From Natrinema thermotolerans DSM 11552 (lineage in GTDB: Archaea; Halobacteriota; Halobacteria; Halobacteriales; Natrialbaceae), in the NCBI GenBank assembly GCA_000337115.1, contig AOIR01000056.1, positions 4,104 to 68,103 on the forward strand: 64,000 nt of DNA, given 5' to 3'. This document shows positions 1-8,434 of this stretch, one piece after another. The notes under the pieces were generated by a model. The model did no database searches. It saw nothing but the letters and a program-made list of their open reading frames with translations, and had not been told where the DNA came from. Position 1 is the first letter of the stretch. Each line of letters starts with the position of its first letter. The translations under genes were made by a program, and so were the position numbers.

Positions 1-214
1 TTCGCCGGTCGGCTCGCTCGAGCGATCGCGGTCCGTTCACGCTCGGTCGGTACTCCCCCCCCCCTGCTCCCCAGGTATAAATCACATATGGCGATACAGA
101 AACGCAGTTCGGAGCCCGGTCCCGGGCGATGGTGGTGTCAACGAGCCGATCGACGTCCGTCGTCGGCATTTGGCCGAAAGAGCCACTTAGGGGCCTCGAG
201 CCCGTAGGACACGT
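1..214. other. Left-edge upstream region
   Basis: No convincing gene was found. It holds a run of about twelve C's (around 54-65) and a TATA-like element (around 76-82) that precedes only a 39-codon open frame without recognisable features. A weak TTAG-type element around 186-190 sits about 27 bases before the VOC start and may serve that gene. Confidence 0.4.
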
Positions 215-1102
215 ATGACTGCGTCTTCGGATCCATCCCCGACGCTTCCGGACGGCACCCGGCTCGGCCGGGCCGCACTGGTGGTCGCCGACCGCACTGC
301 GACCGTCGACTTCTACCGCGACACCGTCGGCCTCCGTGTGGTAGAGCGGGCCGATCGAACGACGACCCTCGGAACCGAGGGGACGGCACTGCTGGTCGTC
401 CGCGAGGACTCGACCGTCGCGTCGCGCGACGAGCGGGCGGCCGGTCTCTATCACACCGCCTTCCGGGTCCCCTCGCGGGCAGCGCTTGCCGCCGCCCTCG
501 AGCGACTCCGGGATGGCTGGACGCTCGAGGGGGCCTCCGATCACGGCATCAGCGAGGCGCTGTACTGTACGGATCCCGCGGGCAACGGAGTCGAGATCTA
601 CCGCGACCGGCCCCGAGCGGCGTGGCCGCGGGCCGACGACGGCACCATCCGGGCCGACGGCGCGCCGCTCGACCTCGATGCCCTCGCGGCCGCCGGCGAT
701 GCCGGGCCGGCTCCCACGGGGCCGCAACTGGTCCCCGACGGGACGACGATCGGCCACGTCCATCTCGAGGTGTCCTCGCTCGAGGCGGCGCGGTCGTTCT
801 ACGCCGACCGGCTGGGTTTCGACGTGACGATGACGGGCGTGCCCGGCGCGCTGTTTTTCGCTGCCGGGGACTATCACCACCACGTCGGGACGAATACGTG
901 GAACCGCCGGTCGGAGCCGGCCGGCGGGCGGGGACTGGCGTGGTTCGAACTGCTCGTCCCCGGTGAGGGGGCCCTCGAGGCAGTCCGGGAGCGACTCCTC
1001 GAGGCCGACGTTTCGATCACTGATCGTGGGGACGGGTTCGAGGTCATCGATCCTGACGGGACCGCGGTTCGACTCCGACCGGGAACCGATAGTAGCCACT
1101 GA
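215..1102 (+). CDS. VOC-superfamily (CatE-like) dioxygenase/glyoxalase
   Basis: The 295-residue protein consists of two vicinal-oxygen-chelate modules in tandem (about 15-135 and 175-290), the layout of CatE-like catechol-2,3-dioxygenases. Candidate metal ligands are visible: H80 in YHTAFRV, E127 in GVEIYRD, H181/H183 in GHVHLEV and the YHHHVG motif at 220-225. The family opens aromatic rings or acts on small thiol adducts; the substrate cannot be read from the sequence. ATG 215 starts just before the first beta strand. The last codons overlap a dispersed hairpin repeat that begins at 1089, so the gene may end in repeat-derived sequence. No operon partner follows. The family call is firm; the reaction is not. 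Confidence 0.85.
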   Translation: MTASSDPSPTLPDGTRLGRAALVVADRTATVDFYRDTVGLRVVERADRTTTLGTEGTALLVVREDSTVASRDERAAGLYHTAFRVPSRAALAAALERLRDGWTLEGASDHGISEALYCTDPAGNGVEIYRDRPRAAWPRADDGTIRADGAPLDLDALAAAGDAGPAPTGPQLVPDGTTIGHVHLEVSSLEAARSFYADRLGFDVTMTGVPGALFFAAGDYHHHVGTNTWNRRSEPAGGRGLAWFELLVPGEGALEAVRERLLEADVSITDRGDGFEVIDPDGTAVRLRPGTDSSH

Positions 1103-1160
1103 CAGTCAATGCACACCCGATCGCACGACGGCTGTGCGATCGGTGTGTGACTCGTTTCAG
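1089..1160 (+). repeat. Dispersed 72-nt hairpin repeat, copy 1
   Basis: A gapless 72-base segment matches 45908-45979 at 63 of 72 positions by direct comparison. Its centre is an inverted repeat: GATCGCAC, a 7-base loop, then GTGCGATC, extendable outward to about 17 imperfect pairs. It begins inside the last codons of the VOC gene and runs past the stop at 1100-1102. The palindrome arms are identical in the two copies while the loop differs. It could be a REP- or MITE-like element or a 3'-end RNA structure. Confidence 0.85.
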
Positions 1161-1241
1161 TTGTTACTATAACTGGCTGGTGGGGCACTCGAGCGCCACC
1201 GTAAGCAACGGCCGATCCTCGCCGACCGTTCGGTCACTCCC

Positions 1242-1835
1242 ATGATGGGTAATACGGACGGAGAGTCACTCTCGAGAGGGTCCGGCGCTAGGTTTACCCT
1301 TCTCGCGGGTCTTTCGAACGGTAGTATGGCTGCTGTCGATCCCTCGTCGGACGCGCTCGCCGCTCGATTGCGGTATCGGGTGGCCGTCGCGACACTCGGC
1401 CAGCGGGCGCTCGAGTCGGCCGACCTCGAGGTGCGGACTGAGGAGACCGACGCCGGGATCGAGACCGGCCCCACGTCTTCGTGTCGATGGCGACCCCGAC
1501 CAGCTTCGGCAGCTGTTCCAGAACCTGCCGGATTCCGCGATTACCTATTCGGGCGAACGAACCCCACGTATATCCGTATTCGCCGAGTACGATGGTCCGA
1601 GATGGAAGGTTTCAGTCCGCGATCGGGGATCGGAATCGATCCGAGGGAGACGGATCGTCTCTTCCGGGTGTTCGATCGGCTCCACGGCCGCGAGGAGCAC
1701 GTCGGCACCGGCGGGGACTCGCGCTCTGTCGGCACATCGCCGAGCGCCACGATGGCGCGATCACCGTCGACTCGGAGACGGGCGGGGGAGCAGCGGTCTC
1801 CGTCGCGTTACCCACCACACCGAACCATGACTTGA
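1242..1835 (+). pseudogene. Degraded sensor histidine kinase
   Basis: Pieces of one kinase lie in three different frames. An N-terminal part resembles the start of a GAF domain (VATLGQRALESADLEV, about 1387-1434). It is followed almost directly by an HATPase N-box-like segment in another frame (DPDQLRQLFQNLPDSAITYS, about 1493-1552), then GIGIDPRETDRLFRVFDRLHGREEHVG in the first frame (about 1624-1707), then a G2-like end in a third frame (LALCRHIAERHDGAI...GGGAAVSVALP, about 1723-1820). Most of the GAF domain and the phosphoacceptor region are missing, and the N-box asparagine is a serine. Two response regulators follow directly, so this was probably their partner kinase. Confidence 0.8.
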
Positions 1836-1838
1836 GCG

Positions 1839-2303
1839 ATGACTGAGACAGCACACACCCAGCCCGAGCCGGCCCGAATCCTGCTCGTCGAGGACAATCC
1901 CGGCGACGTTCGCCTGACCAAGGAGGCGTTCAAACAGGGTCGCATCGAGAACGACCTGTACGTCGTCTCCGACGGGACCGAGGCGTTGGAGTTCCTTTCC
2001 AAGCACGGCGAGTACGCCGATGCCCCCCGTCCGGACCTGATCCTGCTGGATCTCAACCTCCCCGGCAAGGACGGCGAGGACGTCCTCGAGGACCTCAAGG
2101 CCGATCCGAAACTGCAATCGATCCCGGTGATCGTGCTGACCAGTTCTCGGGCGGAAGAGGACATCGCCCGGTCCTACGAACTCCACGCGAACGCCTACCT
2201 CACGAAGCCGGTCGATCCGGACGAGTTCATCGAGACCGTTCGGGCCTTCGAGAAGTTCTGGTTCTCGGTCGTTCGGCTGCCACCGGAGGTCGATCCCAAA
2301 TGA
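1839..2303 (+). CDS. Rcp1-type response regulator (receiver only)
   Basis: The 154-residue protein is a single receiver domain with no output domain. Visible landmarks are the acidic pair in LLVEDNPGD (about 15-23), the phosphoacceptor D71 in [10 protein letters not shown], the conserved Thr in VLTSS and the Lys in LTKPV. Such stand-alone receivers, like cyanobacterial Rcp1, take phosphate from a sensor kinase and act by protein contact. Its TGA overlaps the ATG of the next regulator by four bases (ATGA), so translation is probably coupled. The kinase immediately upstream is a wreck, so it must now be served by another kinase or be an orphan. Confidence 0.92.
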   Translation: MTETAHTQPEPARILLVEDNPGDVRLTKEAFKQGRIENDLYVVSDGTEALEFLSKHGEYADAPRPDLILLDLNLPGKDGEDVLEDLKADPKLQSIPVIVLTSSRAEEDIARSYELHANAYLTKPVDPDEFIETVRAFEKFWFSVVRLPPEVDPK

Positions 2304-3979
2304 GCGAGACCGACACCAGAGCGGCGGGCGACGCGGCCGACGCCCTCCGCGTCCTCCTGATCGAGGACAACCCCGGCGACGCCAGGCTGATCCAGGAGAT
2401 GCTCCGGGATACCGAGGAACTGGCCCAGCGGGTCAGCCCCGGCGACGCGGCCGGCGGGGCACCCGAGATCGTCCGCGAAACCCGCCTCGAGGACGGGCTC
2501 GCGACCGCCGAGACCGAACCGACCGACATCGTCCTGCTCGATCTGAACCTCCCCGACAGCGAGGGGCTCACGACCCTCGAGACGGTCCACGAGGAGACCG
2601 GCGAGACGCCGATCGTCGTACTGACGGGGGTTCGCGACCAGCAGGTCGGGGTCAAGGCGATCCAGCGGGGCGCACAGGACTTCCTCGTCAAGGACGAGGT
2701 GACTAGCGAACTGCTGGTGCGGACGATCCACCACGCGATCGAGCGCGCCCATCAGGAGCGACAGCGCCGCCAGCAACGCGAGCAACTCGAGGCGCTGAAC
2801 CGCCTCAACCGGATCGGCCACGACATCAGTCACGCGGTGATCACGACCGAGACGCGCACGGAACTCGAACAGCAGGTCTGTGACCGGCTCGCCGCGGAGG
2901 ACGCCTACCGGTTCGCGTGGATCGGCGGTGTCAACCCGGGCAGCGACCGCATCGTCCCGAAGGCAGCCGCCGGCGTCGAGGACGGTTACCTCGACGAGAT
3001 CGACGTCTCCGTCACCGAGGACGACGAGACCGGACGGGGGCCGGCCGGAACGGCCGTCCGGACCGGCGAGGTGCAGGTCATGAACGACGCGCAGGCGGAT
3101 CCGGGGTTCGGACCGTGGCGGGAGGCCGCACGCTCCCGCGGTTACCGGTCGTCGGCCGCGGTCCCGATCGTCCACGAAGATCTCGTCTACGGCGTGTTGA
3201 ACGTCTACTCGTCGTCGCCGCGGGCGTTCATGGGGGCCGAGACCGAGGTCCTCGCCCGGACCGGCGACGTCATCGCCCACGCGATCACGGCGATCGAACG
3301 CAAGGACGCCCTCGTCAGCGACGCCGTCGTCGAACTCGAGTTCCGCGTCGAGGACATGGCGGAGGAACTGGTCGAACTCTCGGCGGCGGAGTCGTGTACG
3401 ATCGAGTTCGAACAGCTAGTCGGCGGCGACGAGGCGCTGTTGGCCTACGGCACGGCACGCGGCGTCTCGCAGGAAGCGTTCGAAGACAGCATCGACGACA
3501 CCGACGGGGTCGGCAACGTTCGGTTCCTCTCGGTCAGGCGCGACGAACTCGAGTTCGAACTCGTCGCTCCGGCGGCGGTGTCGCTGTTCGAGACGATCGC
3601 GACCCACGGCGGCCGCGTCGCGTCGGCAACGATCGCCGACGGCGAGTTCCGGTTCGTCGTCGAACTGCCGCGGGGCCGGGACACGCGCCGGATGATCGAA
3701 CTCATTCAGGACCAGCGCGCCGACGCGACCTACCTCGCCCAGCGGACGACCGAGCGGAGCGACCGCAGCGACGCCGGCCCGTCGTCGGTCCTCGAGGACG
3801 AACTGACCGACAAACAGCGGGCGGCCCTCGAGACGGCCTACTTCGCGGGCTACTTCGACTGGCCGCGGGGCAGTACGGGCGAGGAGATCGCCGAACGCCT
3901 CGGTATCGCGCCCGCGACCTTCAACCAGCATCTGCGGACGTCCGAGCGGAAGTTCTTCGAGTCGGTATTCGGCGAGTAG
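2300..3979 (+). CDS. Receiver-GAF-HTH_10 (Bat-like) transcription regulator
   Basis: The 559-residue protein has a receiver domain (about 12-150, phosphoacceptor D81 in IVLLDLNLP), a GAF sensor domain (about 170-335), a bacterio-opsin-activator-like middle domain (about 345-490) and a C-terminal HTH_10 domain beginning [22 protein letters not shown], typical of the Bat family. It should combine phosphorylation and ligand or redox sensing to control transcription. Its start overlaps the end of the receiver-only gene. Target genes cannot be inferred. The overall architecture is well known in haloarchaea and the call is firm. Confidence 0.92.
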   Translation: MSETDTRAAGDAADALRVLLIEDNPGDARLIQEMLRDTEELAQRVSPGDAAGGAPEIVRETRLEDGLATAETEPTDIVLLDLNLPDSEGLTTLETVHEETGETPIVVLTGVRDQQVGVKAIQRGAQDFLVKDEVTSELLVRTIHHAIERAHQERQRRQQREQLEALNRLNRIGHDISHAVITTETRTELEQQVCDRLAAEDAYRFAWIGGVNPGSDRIVPKAAAGVEDGYLDEIDVSVTEDDETGRGPAGTAVRTGEVQVMNDAQADPGFGPWREAARSRGYRSSAAVPIVHEDLVYGVLNVYSSSPRAFMGAETEVLARTGDVIAHAITAIERKDALVSDAVVELEFRVEDMAEELVELSAAESCTIEFEQLVGGDEALLAYGTARGVSQEAFEDSIDDTDGVGNVRFLSVRRDELEFELVAPAAVSLFETIATHGGRVASATIADGEFRFVVELPRGRDTRRMIELIQDQRADATYLAQRTTERSDRSDAGPSSVLEDELTDKQRAALETAYFAGYFDWPRGSTGEEIAERLGIAPATFNQHLRTSERKFFESVFGE

Positions 3980-4094
3980 CACGACCGAATGCTATCTCGG
4001 TGCCAGCCGGTCTCTAGCAGTTCCGTTCTCGGCCCCTGAACCACCGTGTACCCGCCGCCCGATTTTTAGGCCACACGAAAAAATATAAGATAAG

Positions 4095-4100
4095 TTATAT
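4095..4100 (+). promoter_or_regulatory. Putative dpsA TATA box
   Basis: An AT-rich TTATAT element, in a wider AT-rich block (4077-4100), lies about 27 bases before the GTG/ATG pair at 4126/4129, which fits a leaderless dpsA transcript. Confidence 0.5.
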
Positions 4101-4128
4101 GAGTGTGGGTGCCCTATAGACTACTGTG

Positions 4129-4674
4129 ATGAACACGCAGCAGACCGTCCAACAGGAAGCCGGTACCGTCGAGGAGAATTCGCTCAGGCTCGAGCCCGAG
4201 AAGGCCGAGCAGATCGTCGAGGCGCTCAACCGCGATCTGGCGGACGCGTACGTCCTCTATCACCAGCTCCACAAGCACCACTGGAACGTCGAGGGCGCGG
4301 AGTTCCTCGACATTCACGTGTTCCTGCAGGAGGTCTACGAGGACGTCGAGGACGCCGCCGACGAGATCGCCGAGCGACTGCAAGCGCTTGGCGGCGTTCC
4401 ACACGCGAACATGACGACGCTGGCCGAGAAGGCGACCGTCGAATCCGAAGACGAGGACGTCTACGACATTCGGACGTCGCTTGCCAACGACCTCGAGATG
4501 ATGGGCGACATCATCGAGAGTACGCGCCAGCACATCGAACTCGCCGAGAACCTCGGCGATCACGCGACCGCCGAGATGCTCCGCGAACAGCTCGTGACCA
4601 TCGAGGAACACACTCACCATATCGAACATTACCTCGAGGACGACACGCTGGTCCTCGAGTCGGCGACGAACTGA
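4129..4674 (+). CDS. dpsA: DpsA, ferritin-like DNA-protection/iron-storage protein
   Basis: The 181-residue four-helix protein belongs to the Dps/ferritin superfamily. The signature YHQLHKHHWNVEG (about residue 44 onward) and the following FLDIHVFLQEVYEDVEDAADEIAER supply the His, Asp and Glu ligands of the inter-subunit ferroxidase site. Halobacterial DpsA oxidises and stores iron and limits peroxide damage. ATG 4129 is chosen over GTG 4126 because it directly follows and both fit a leaderless TATA. Directly downstream, on the other strand, is a DtxR-type metal repressor, so iron control of this pair is a reasonable inference. Confidence 0.95.
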   Translation: MNTQQTVQQEAGTVEENSLRLEPEKAEQIVEALNRDLADAYVLYHQLHKHHWNVEGAEFLDIHVFLQEVYEDVEDAADEIAERLQALGGVPHANMTTLAEKATVESEDEDVYDIRTSLANDLEMMGDIIESTRQHIELAENLGDHATAEMLREQLVTIEEHTHHIEHYLEDDTLVLESATN

Positions 4675-4755
4675 CGGCCGCTCGTGCGGGGCGATCCCCC
4701 GCCGCGGCTCGAACCGCTCTCTCGACCCGGCTCTTGTTATTTCTCGATCGCCGTC

Positions 4756-5142
4756 TCAGACCGGCACGTCGATCGCTTCGACGTCTTCGGCCTCGAGCAG
4801 CGTTTCGGCGACGCGTTCGGTCACGAGCGGACTGACGCTGCCCGCCAGTGTCATCGCCTCGCGGTCGGGCTCCGCGAGGTCGAGGACCTCTCGGAAGAAC
4901 GTCGACAGGACGACGTAGCGCTCGTGGAGGTCGGCGGCCGCCTCGCGTCCCTGTTCGGTTAGCGTCGCTCCCTCGTACGGTTCGTAGCGCAGATAGCCCC
5001 GCCGCTCGAGACGCTGGAGCGTCTCCGTCGTGACCGACGGCGACCGCTCGAGTTCGTCCGCGACGTAGCCCGGCGACACCGGCTCCCCGGTCTCCTGTGC
5101 GCCCAGATAGCACACGAGCAGGTACTGGGATGCGTCCGTCAT
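4756..5142 (-). CDS. DtxR/MntR-family metal-dependent repressor
   Basis: The 128-residue protein has an N-terminal winged helix (about 1-65, with VADELERSPSVTTETLQRLERRGYLRYEPYEG) and a helical dimerisation/metal-binding domain with the family pattern ALTEQGREAA..., HERYVVLSTFF. It lacks the SH3-like third domain, as in MntR and many archaeal SirR proteins. Metal-bound protein would bind palindromic operators. An in-frame TAA just upstream (5161-5163) fixes ATG 5142 as the start. A perfect palindrome lies about 130 bases upstream, next to a TATA-like element, suggesting autoregulation. Whether Fe or Mn is sensed is not decidable here. Confidence 0.9.
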   Translation of the reverse strand: MTDASQYLLVCYLGAQETGEPVSPGYVADELERSPSVTTETLQRLERRGYLRYEPYEGATLTEQGREAAADLHERYVVLSTFFREVLDLAEPDREAMTLAGSVSPLVTERVAETLLEAEDVEAIDVPV

Positions 5143-5271
5143 CCATGCCGTGCGGACCGATTACGGCCGAGTCGCTGGCGGGCCTCACGAGCAGCGTCGG
5201 GGCGGGTCTCGGGTGACGCGACGGACTGCCGCGTCGGCCCGCGATCCCCGCGTGGATCGCCGTCCATATTA

Positions 5272-5287
5272 TTTAGGCTTGCCTAAA
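5272..5287. promoter_or_regulatory. Palindromic metal box upstream of the DtxR-type gene
   Basis: TTTAGGC-TT-GCCTAAA is a perfect 7+7 inverted repeat with a 2-base centre. It resembles the TTAGG...CCTAA symmetry of known DtxR/IdeR operators. Read on the minus strand it abuts an AT-rich TATA-like stretch (TAAATAATAT), so a bound repressor would sit on the promoter of the regulator gene. Confidence 0.7.
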
Positions 5288-5441
5288 ACAATAAAGTAGT
5301 TGCGGCTCAGACGTTCCGTCGGTCGCCGTCGTCGCCACTGAAACGAGTGCCACGCCGATCGCGGCTGTCGTCGGGCGAGCAAGTATGCAGCGACTTTCGC
5401 GGCGACCGCCGGAGCCGGGCCGTCCCGGGGTCCGACCGGGA

Positions 5442-6053
5442 TTACGCCCCGCGCGGTCCGGTCGCGGACGGCGTCGCCTCCTCGAGCGGACGACGAGCGG
5501 CCGCCGCGACGGTCACCATCGCGATCCCGGTCACGAGGAGGTTCGCGCCGACGAGCAGGCCGATCGCCCACGCCGCAGTCGCCGGGAAACCGGCCCAGAG
5601 GAGGCCGGCGAGGACGAGCGCGGCGACGCCGCTGACGGCGATCGAGGTCCGGCCGCGGGAGGCAGGCAGCCGCATCGCCGCCACGAGTTCCGTGATTCCC
5701 TCGACGGCCAGGTACGCTACGAGCGCGATCGTCAGGGTAACGAGCGCGATGGCCGGAGCCGCGAGTACCGCCGCTCCGGCGACGATCGAAACGACTGCCA
5801 GCGCAGTCTGCCAGGCCGAGCCGCGCCAGCCCCGCACCGCGAACGCGTGGCCCGCGTGGACGATCCCGCCCGCGATCAGGAGCAGTCCCAGCGCGAGCGT
5901 GACCGAGATCCCGGTCACGACCGGCGCGGCCATCGCAAGCAGTCCGAGTAGCCCGACGATTCCGCCCGCGATCGCGAGCCGCTGCCAGTCGTTCTCGAGG
6001 TCGATGCCCTCGCCGTGTCCAGTGGGTGCTGTGATACTGTTCATCTCGTTCAC
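5442..6053 (-). CDS. HdeD/DUF308 family membrane protein
   Basis: The 203-residue protein has about six predicted transmembrane segments in three paired blocks, each beginning with a small-residue-rich helix (AIAGGIVGLLGLLAMAAP, LALGLLLIAGGIVHAG, and so on), the pattern of the HdeD/DUF308 family. In enterobacteria HdeD is linked to acid resistance; the archaeal role is unknown. A short acidic N-terminal tail precedes the first helix. ATG 6053 is used; ATG 6044 (residue 4) is equally possible. It is co-directional with the DtxR-type gene but separated by about 300 bases holding a separate promoter. Confidence 0.85.
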   Translation of the reverse strand: MNEMNSITAPTGHGEGIDLENDWQRLAIAGGIVGLLGLLAMAAPVVTGISVTLALGLLLIAGGIVHAGHAFAVRGWRGSAWQTALAVVSIVAGAAVLAAPAIALVTLTIALVAYLAVEGITELVAAMRLPASRGRTSIAVSGVAALVLAGLLWAGFPATAAWAIGLLVGANLLVTGIAMVTVAAAARRPLEEATPSATGPRGA

Positions 6054-6210
6054 CGCATTTTCCTACGTCGCGTCTGGAGATAAAACGAGTTCACGGTTTG
6101 ACGGTCTGTCCCGGTTTCGGACCGGTCTGAACGGGTTTCGGGGCCGCTCGAGCCGATGTCGGAATCGGTCCAGCGAAACAGACATTGTCGTTCGGGTGCC
6201 ACCTCGAAGC

Positions 6211-6312
6211 GTGACCGACGACCGTGACGATCGCGAGTGTGACCTCTGTGGGGAATCGGTGCCCGCGGCCGTCTATCGCGAACATCTACTCAAGGAGTGT
6301 CCGGGCCGGTAG
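6211..6312 (+). CDS. Zinc-finger microprotein (33 aa)
   Basis: A GTG-initiated 33-codon frame encodes a highly acidic N-terminus followed by CDLCGESVPAAVYREHLLKEC, a CxxC...HxxxxC finger of classic one-zinc size. GTG 6196 in the same frame would add five residues. Haloarchaea are known to encode many zinc-finger proteins below 70 residues. The cysteine and histidine spacing, not the length, supports it as a gene. Partner or nucleic-acid target is unknown. Confidence 0.65.
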   Translation: MTDDRDDRECDLCGESVPAAVYREHLLKECPGR

Positions 6313-6393
6313 CGGCGTCACCGTCCGTCGTTTTCCCGGGGCGAGAGGGAGGGAAACGCCTATGGGAGTCGTCGGAATCAGGGAGACACAGTG

Positions 6394-6531
6394 ATGGGGG
6401 CGTTCGACGCGAGTCTCTGGGAGTGTCCGGCGTGTGGTCGATCCGTCAACCGATTCGTAAACGGCCGTCAGTGCCCGTCCTGCCGGGTGGACGGTTCGGA
6501 GGGCCGTGACTGTGATTCCGACGCGACGTGA
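6394..6531 (+). CDS. Zinc-ribbon microprotein (45 aa)
   Basis: ATG 6394 opens a 45-residue frame with WECPACGR and QCPSCRV, two CPxC knuckles 14 residues apart that would bind one zinc, ending in an acidic tail. The stop at 6531 touches the end of the convergent arcS gene (6532). It is the second tiny zinc protein in 200 bases and follows the first on the same strand with an 81-base gap. Role unknown. Confidence 0.7.
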   Translation: MGAFDASLWECPACGRSVNRFVNGRQCPSCRVDGSEGRDCDSDAT

Positions 6532-8283
6532 TTACTTCTCTTCGACGTGGCGGATCTCGCAGGCGATCCCGCGCGTACTCTCGGCCATCTCACGGCCGAA
6601 CATCTCGGCACGGCCGACGGCGAAGGCCTGGGGTCCCTCGACGATCACCTCGTCGCCGACGCGAATGTCGTCGTCGGCGTCGACGACTCCCGGCGCGAGG
6701 ACGCTCCCGTGGGGGACGAAGCCGTCGATCTCGACGCGTTTGGTCGGTGCCGCGCTCTCGAGCCAGCGGCGAGCGCCCGCGAGGGTAAAGGAGAGGGTGC
6801 CGTACTGGGGGACCATCGTCGCGAGCTGGGTGTCCTCGTCGTCGCGCACCTGAATTTTGGGGTAACGGCTCGTCGTTTGGATGTCCGCGAAGAGGTCGTC
6901 GCCGGCCCCGTCGCCGAGCAGGTAGTCGGCGAGCGCGCGGACGGTGTTGTGTTCGCGCTCGCGCTTGGAGTACTTCAACTCGCCCGACAGCGCCTCCGAG
7001 AGGTTCGCGAGCGACTCGTCGTCGGTCGGGTGGTCGGCGACCGTATAGGTAATATCGAGGTCGAGCCGTTCCTCGACGCGTTCGACGATGTCGCGGTAAC
7101 CCTCGTCGGGGACGTGGGCGACGATCTTTGGGTACTCGTTGCGCTCGAGGTACCGCTGTAGCACCTCGCTGACGAACTCCTTCTCGTCTTCCGTCCAGCG
7201 GCCGGTCACGACGGTGTCGTAGTGCTGGGCCGGGTAGGTCGTCTCGAGTTCCTGGGGCACGACGCCGATCGGCGAGGTCATCGAGACCAGGTGGCCGCGC
7301 CACTGGATGGCGTCGTGGAACTGGCGGTGGCTCTGTGACTCGCTGTAGGGCTTGGCGGCCGAACAGGGCACCAGCACCAGCGGGTTGTCGAACCGGTTGC
7401 GATAGCGCGTGGTCACCCGGTCGGCAAAGCGCTGGATCTCGACCCGGCGGAGGGTGTCGCCGGTCGCGGCGTCGATCCGTGCGTCCCGGAGGATCGGCGT
7501 CCGTTCCTCGAGGTAGCCCCACTGGTCGTCGAGTTCGCGCATGGCCGCGGTGAGCCACTGGTCGTGGCGGGCCTGCCCCTCGAGGTAGTCCCGCAGCCGC
7601 CCGTCGCGGATCCGCCGGCGGACGATCGCCAGTTCGGATTCGAGAGCGTGTCGGTTGTGGTCGGCACAGTCCTCGCGAGTGAACTCCTCGCGCGGCCCCT
7701 GACAGGCGGGACACGAGCAGGGGAGTTCCTCGAGGTCCTCGAGGAAGTAGGCCTCGTCGGTCGTCAGATAGCGGCCCTCGGTGCCCTTCACGACGGCCGC
7801 GGTCGCGTCGAACAGGTCGACGCCGGCGTAGGCGAGCAAGGCGACGTTTCGGGGCGTCGCGACGCCGGAGAACAGCAGGGCGGTGTCGGCCGGGATCGCC
7901 TCGCGGACGTCGACGACCGCTTCGACCAGCGCCGCCCCGTGGCCCATCACCGACTGGACGTCCGACAGCGCGTAGGCGTCCGTTCCCTGCGACTCGACGT
8001 CCTCGCTCGAGACGACCGCGACGCTGGGGTAGTCGACGTCTGGGGCGTCGACGGCGAACGATGCCTGGACCTCCTCGGGGGTGCCGCCGGGGAACGCCCG
8101 GTGGGGCAACACGGTAAGCCGGGACTCGTCGCCGTCGGGGAGATCGCGGTCCGCGCTCCAGAGCGACCCCGCGTCCTCGAGGACGTCGTCGACGAGTGCT
8201 GGCGTCGTTCGGGGCGAGGAGAGGCGGAGTTCGCCCACGCGCGCGGCCCCATCGCGCTCGTGAACTTCGAAGTATTCGGTCAT
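6532..8283 (-). CDS. arcS: Archaeosine synthase ArcS (alpha subunit, TgtA2)
   Basis: The 583-residue protein has a TGT-like N-terminal domain that keeps a zinc-site remnant (CSCPACQG), the ArcS-specific motif PCSAAKPYSESQSHRQF starting at P306, and a C-terminal PUA domain (about 505-583, VEIDGFVPHGSVLAPGV). ArcS attaches lysine to preQ0 at position 15 of tRNA, and the radical SAM enzyme RaSEA then completes archaeosine formation; both partner genes lie within this window. ATG 8283 is used because the conserved sequence begins there; the open frame continues upstream with no family similarity. It is divergent from the PGF-CTERM surface protein gene. Confidence 0.93.
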   Translation of the reverse strand: MTEYFEVHERDGAARVGELRLSSPRTTPALVDDVLEDAGSLWSADRDLPDGDESRLTVLPHRAFPGGTPEEVQASFAVDAPDVDYPSVAVVSSEDVESQGTDAYALSDVQSVMGHGAALVEAVVDVREAIPADTALLFSGVATPRNVALLAYAGVDLFDATAAVVKGTEGRYLTTDEAYFLEDLEELPCSCPACQGPREEFTREDCADHNRHALESELAIVRRRIRDGRLRDYLEGQARHDQWLTAAMRELDDQWGYLEERTPILRDARIDAATGDTLRRVEIQRFADRVTTRYRNRFDNPLVLVPCSAAKPYSESQSHRQFHDAIQWRGHLVSMTSPIGVVPQELETTYPAQHYDTVVTGRWTEDEKEFVSEVLQRYLERNEYPKIVAHVPDEGYRDIVERVEERLDLDITYTVADHPTDDESLANLSEALSGELKYSKREREHNTVRALADYLLGDGAGDDLFADIQTTSRYPKIQVRDDEDTQLATMVPQYGTLSFTLAGARRWLESAAPTKRVEIDGFVPHGSVLAPGVVDADDDIRVGDEVIVEGPQAFAVGRAEMFGREMAESTRGIACEIRHVEEK

Positions 8284-8434
8284 ACCCGATATGGCCGCGG
8301 CGAGCGAAAGAGGGTGTCGATAGCGAGCGGTCGGTTCGACCCGTCGTCGGCCGCGGCGAGGGCCGTCCCGGTCGTCGATTGATAGAAACGTGTGAAAATC
8401 AACCTTTATGATCACTCGGTCGGATGTCACTCGT

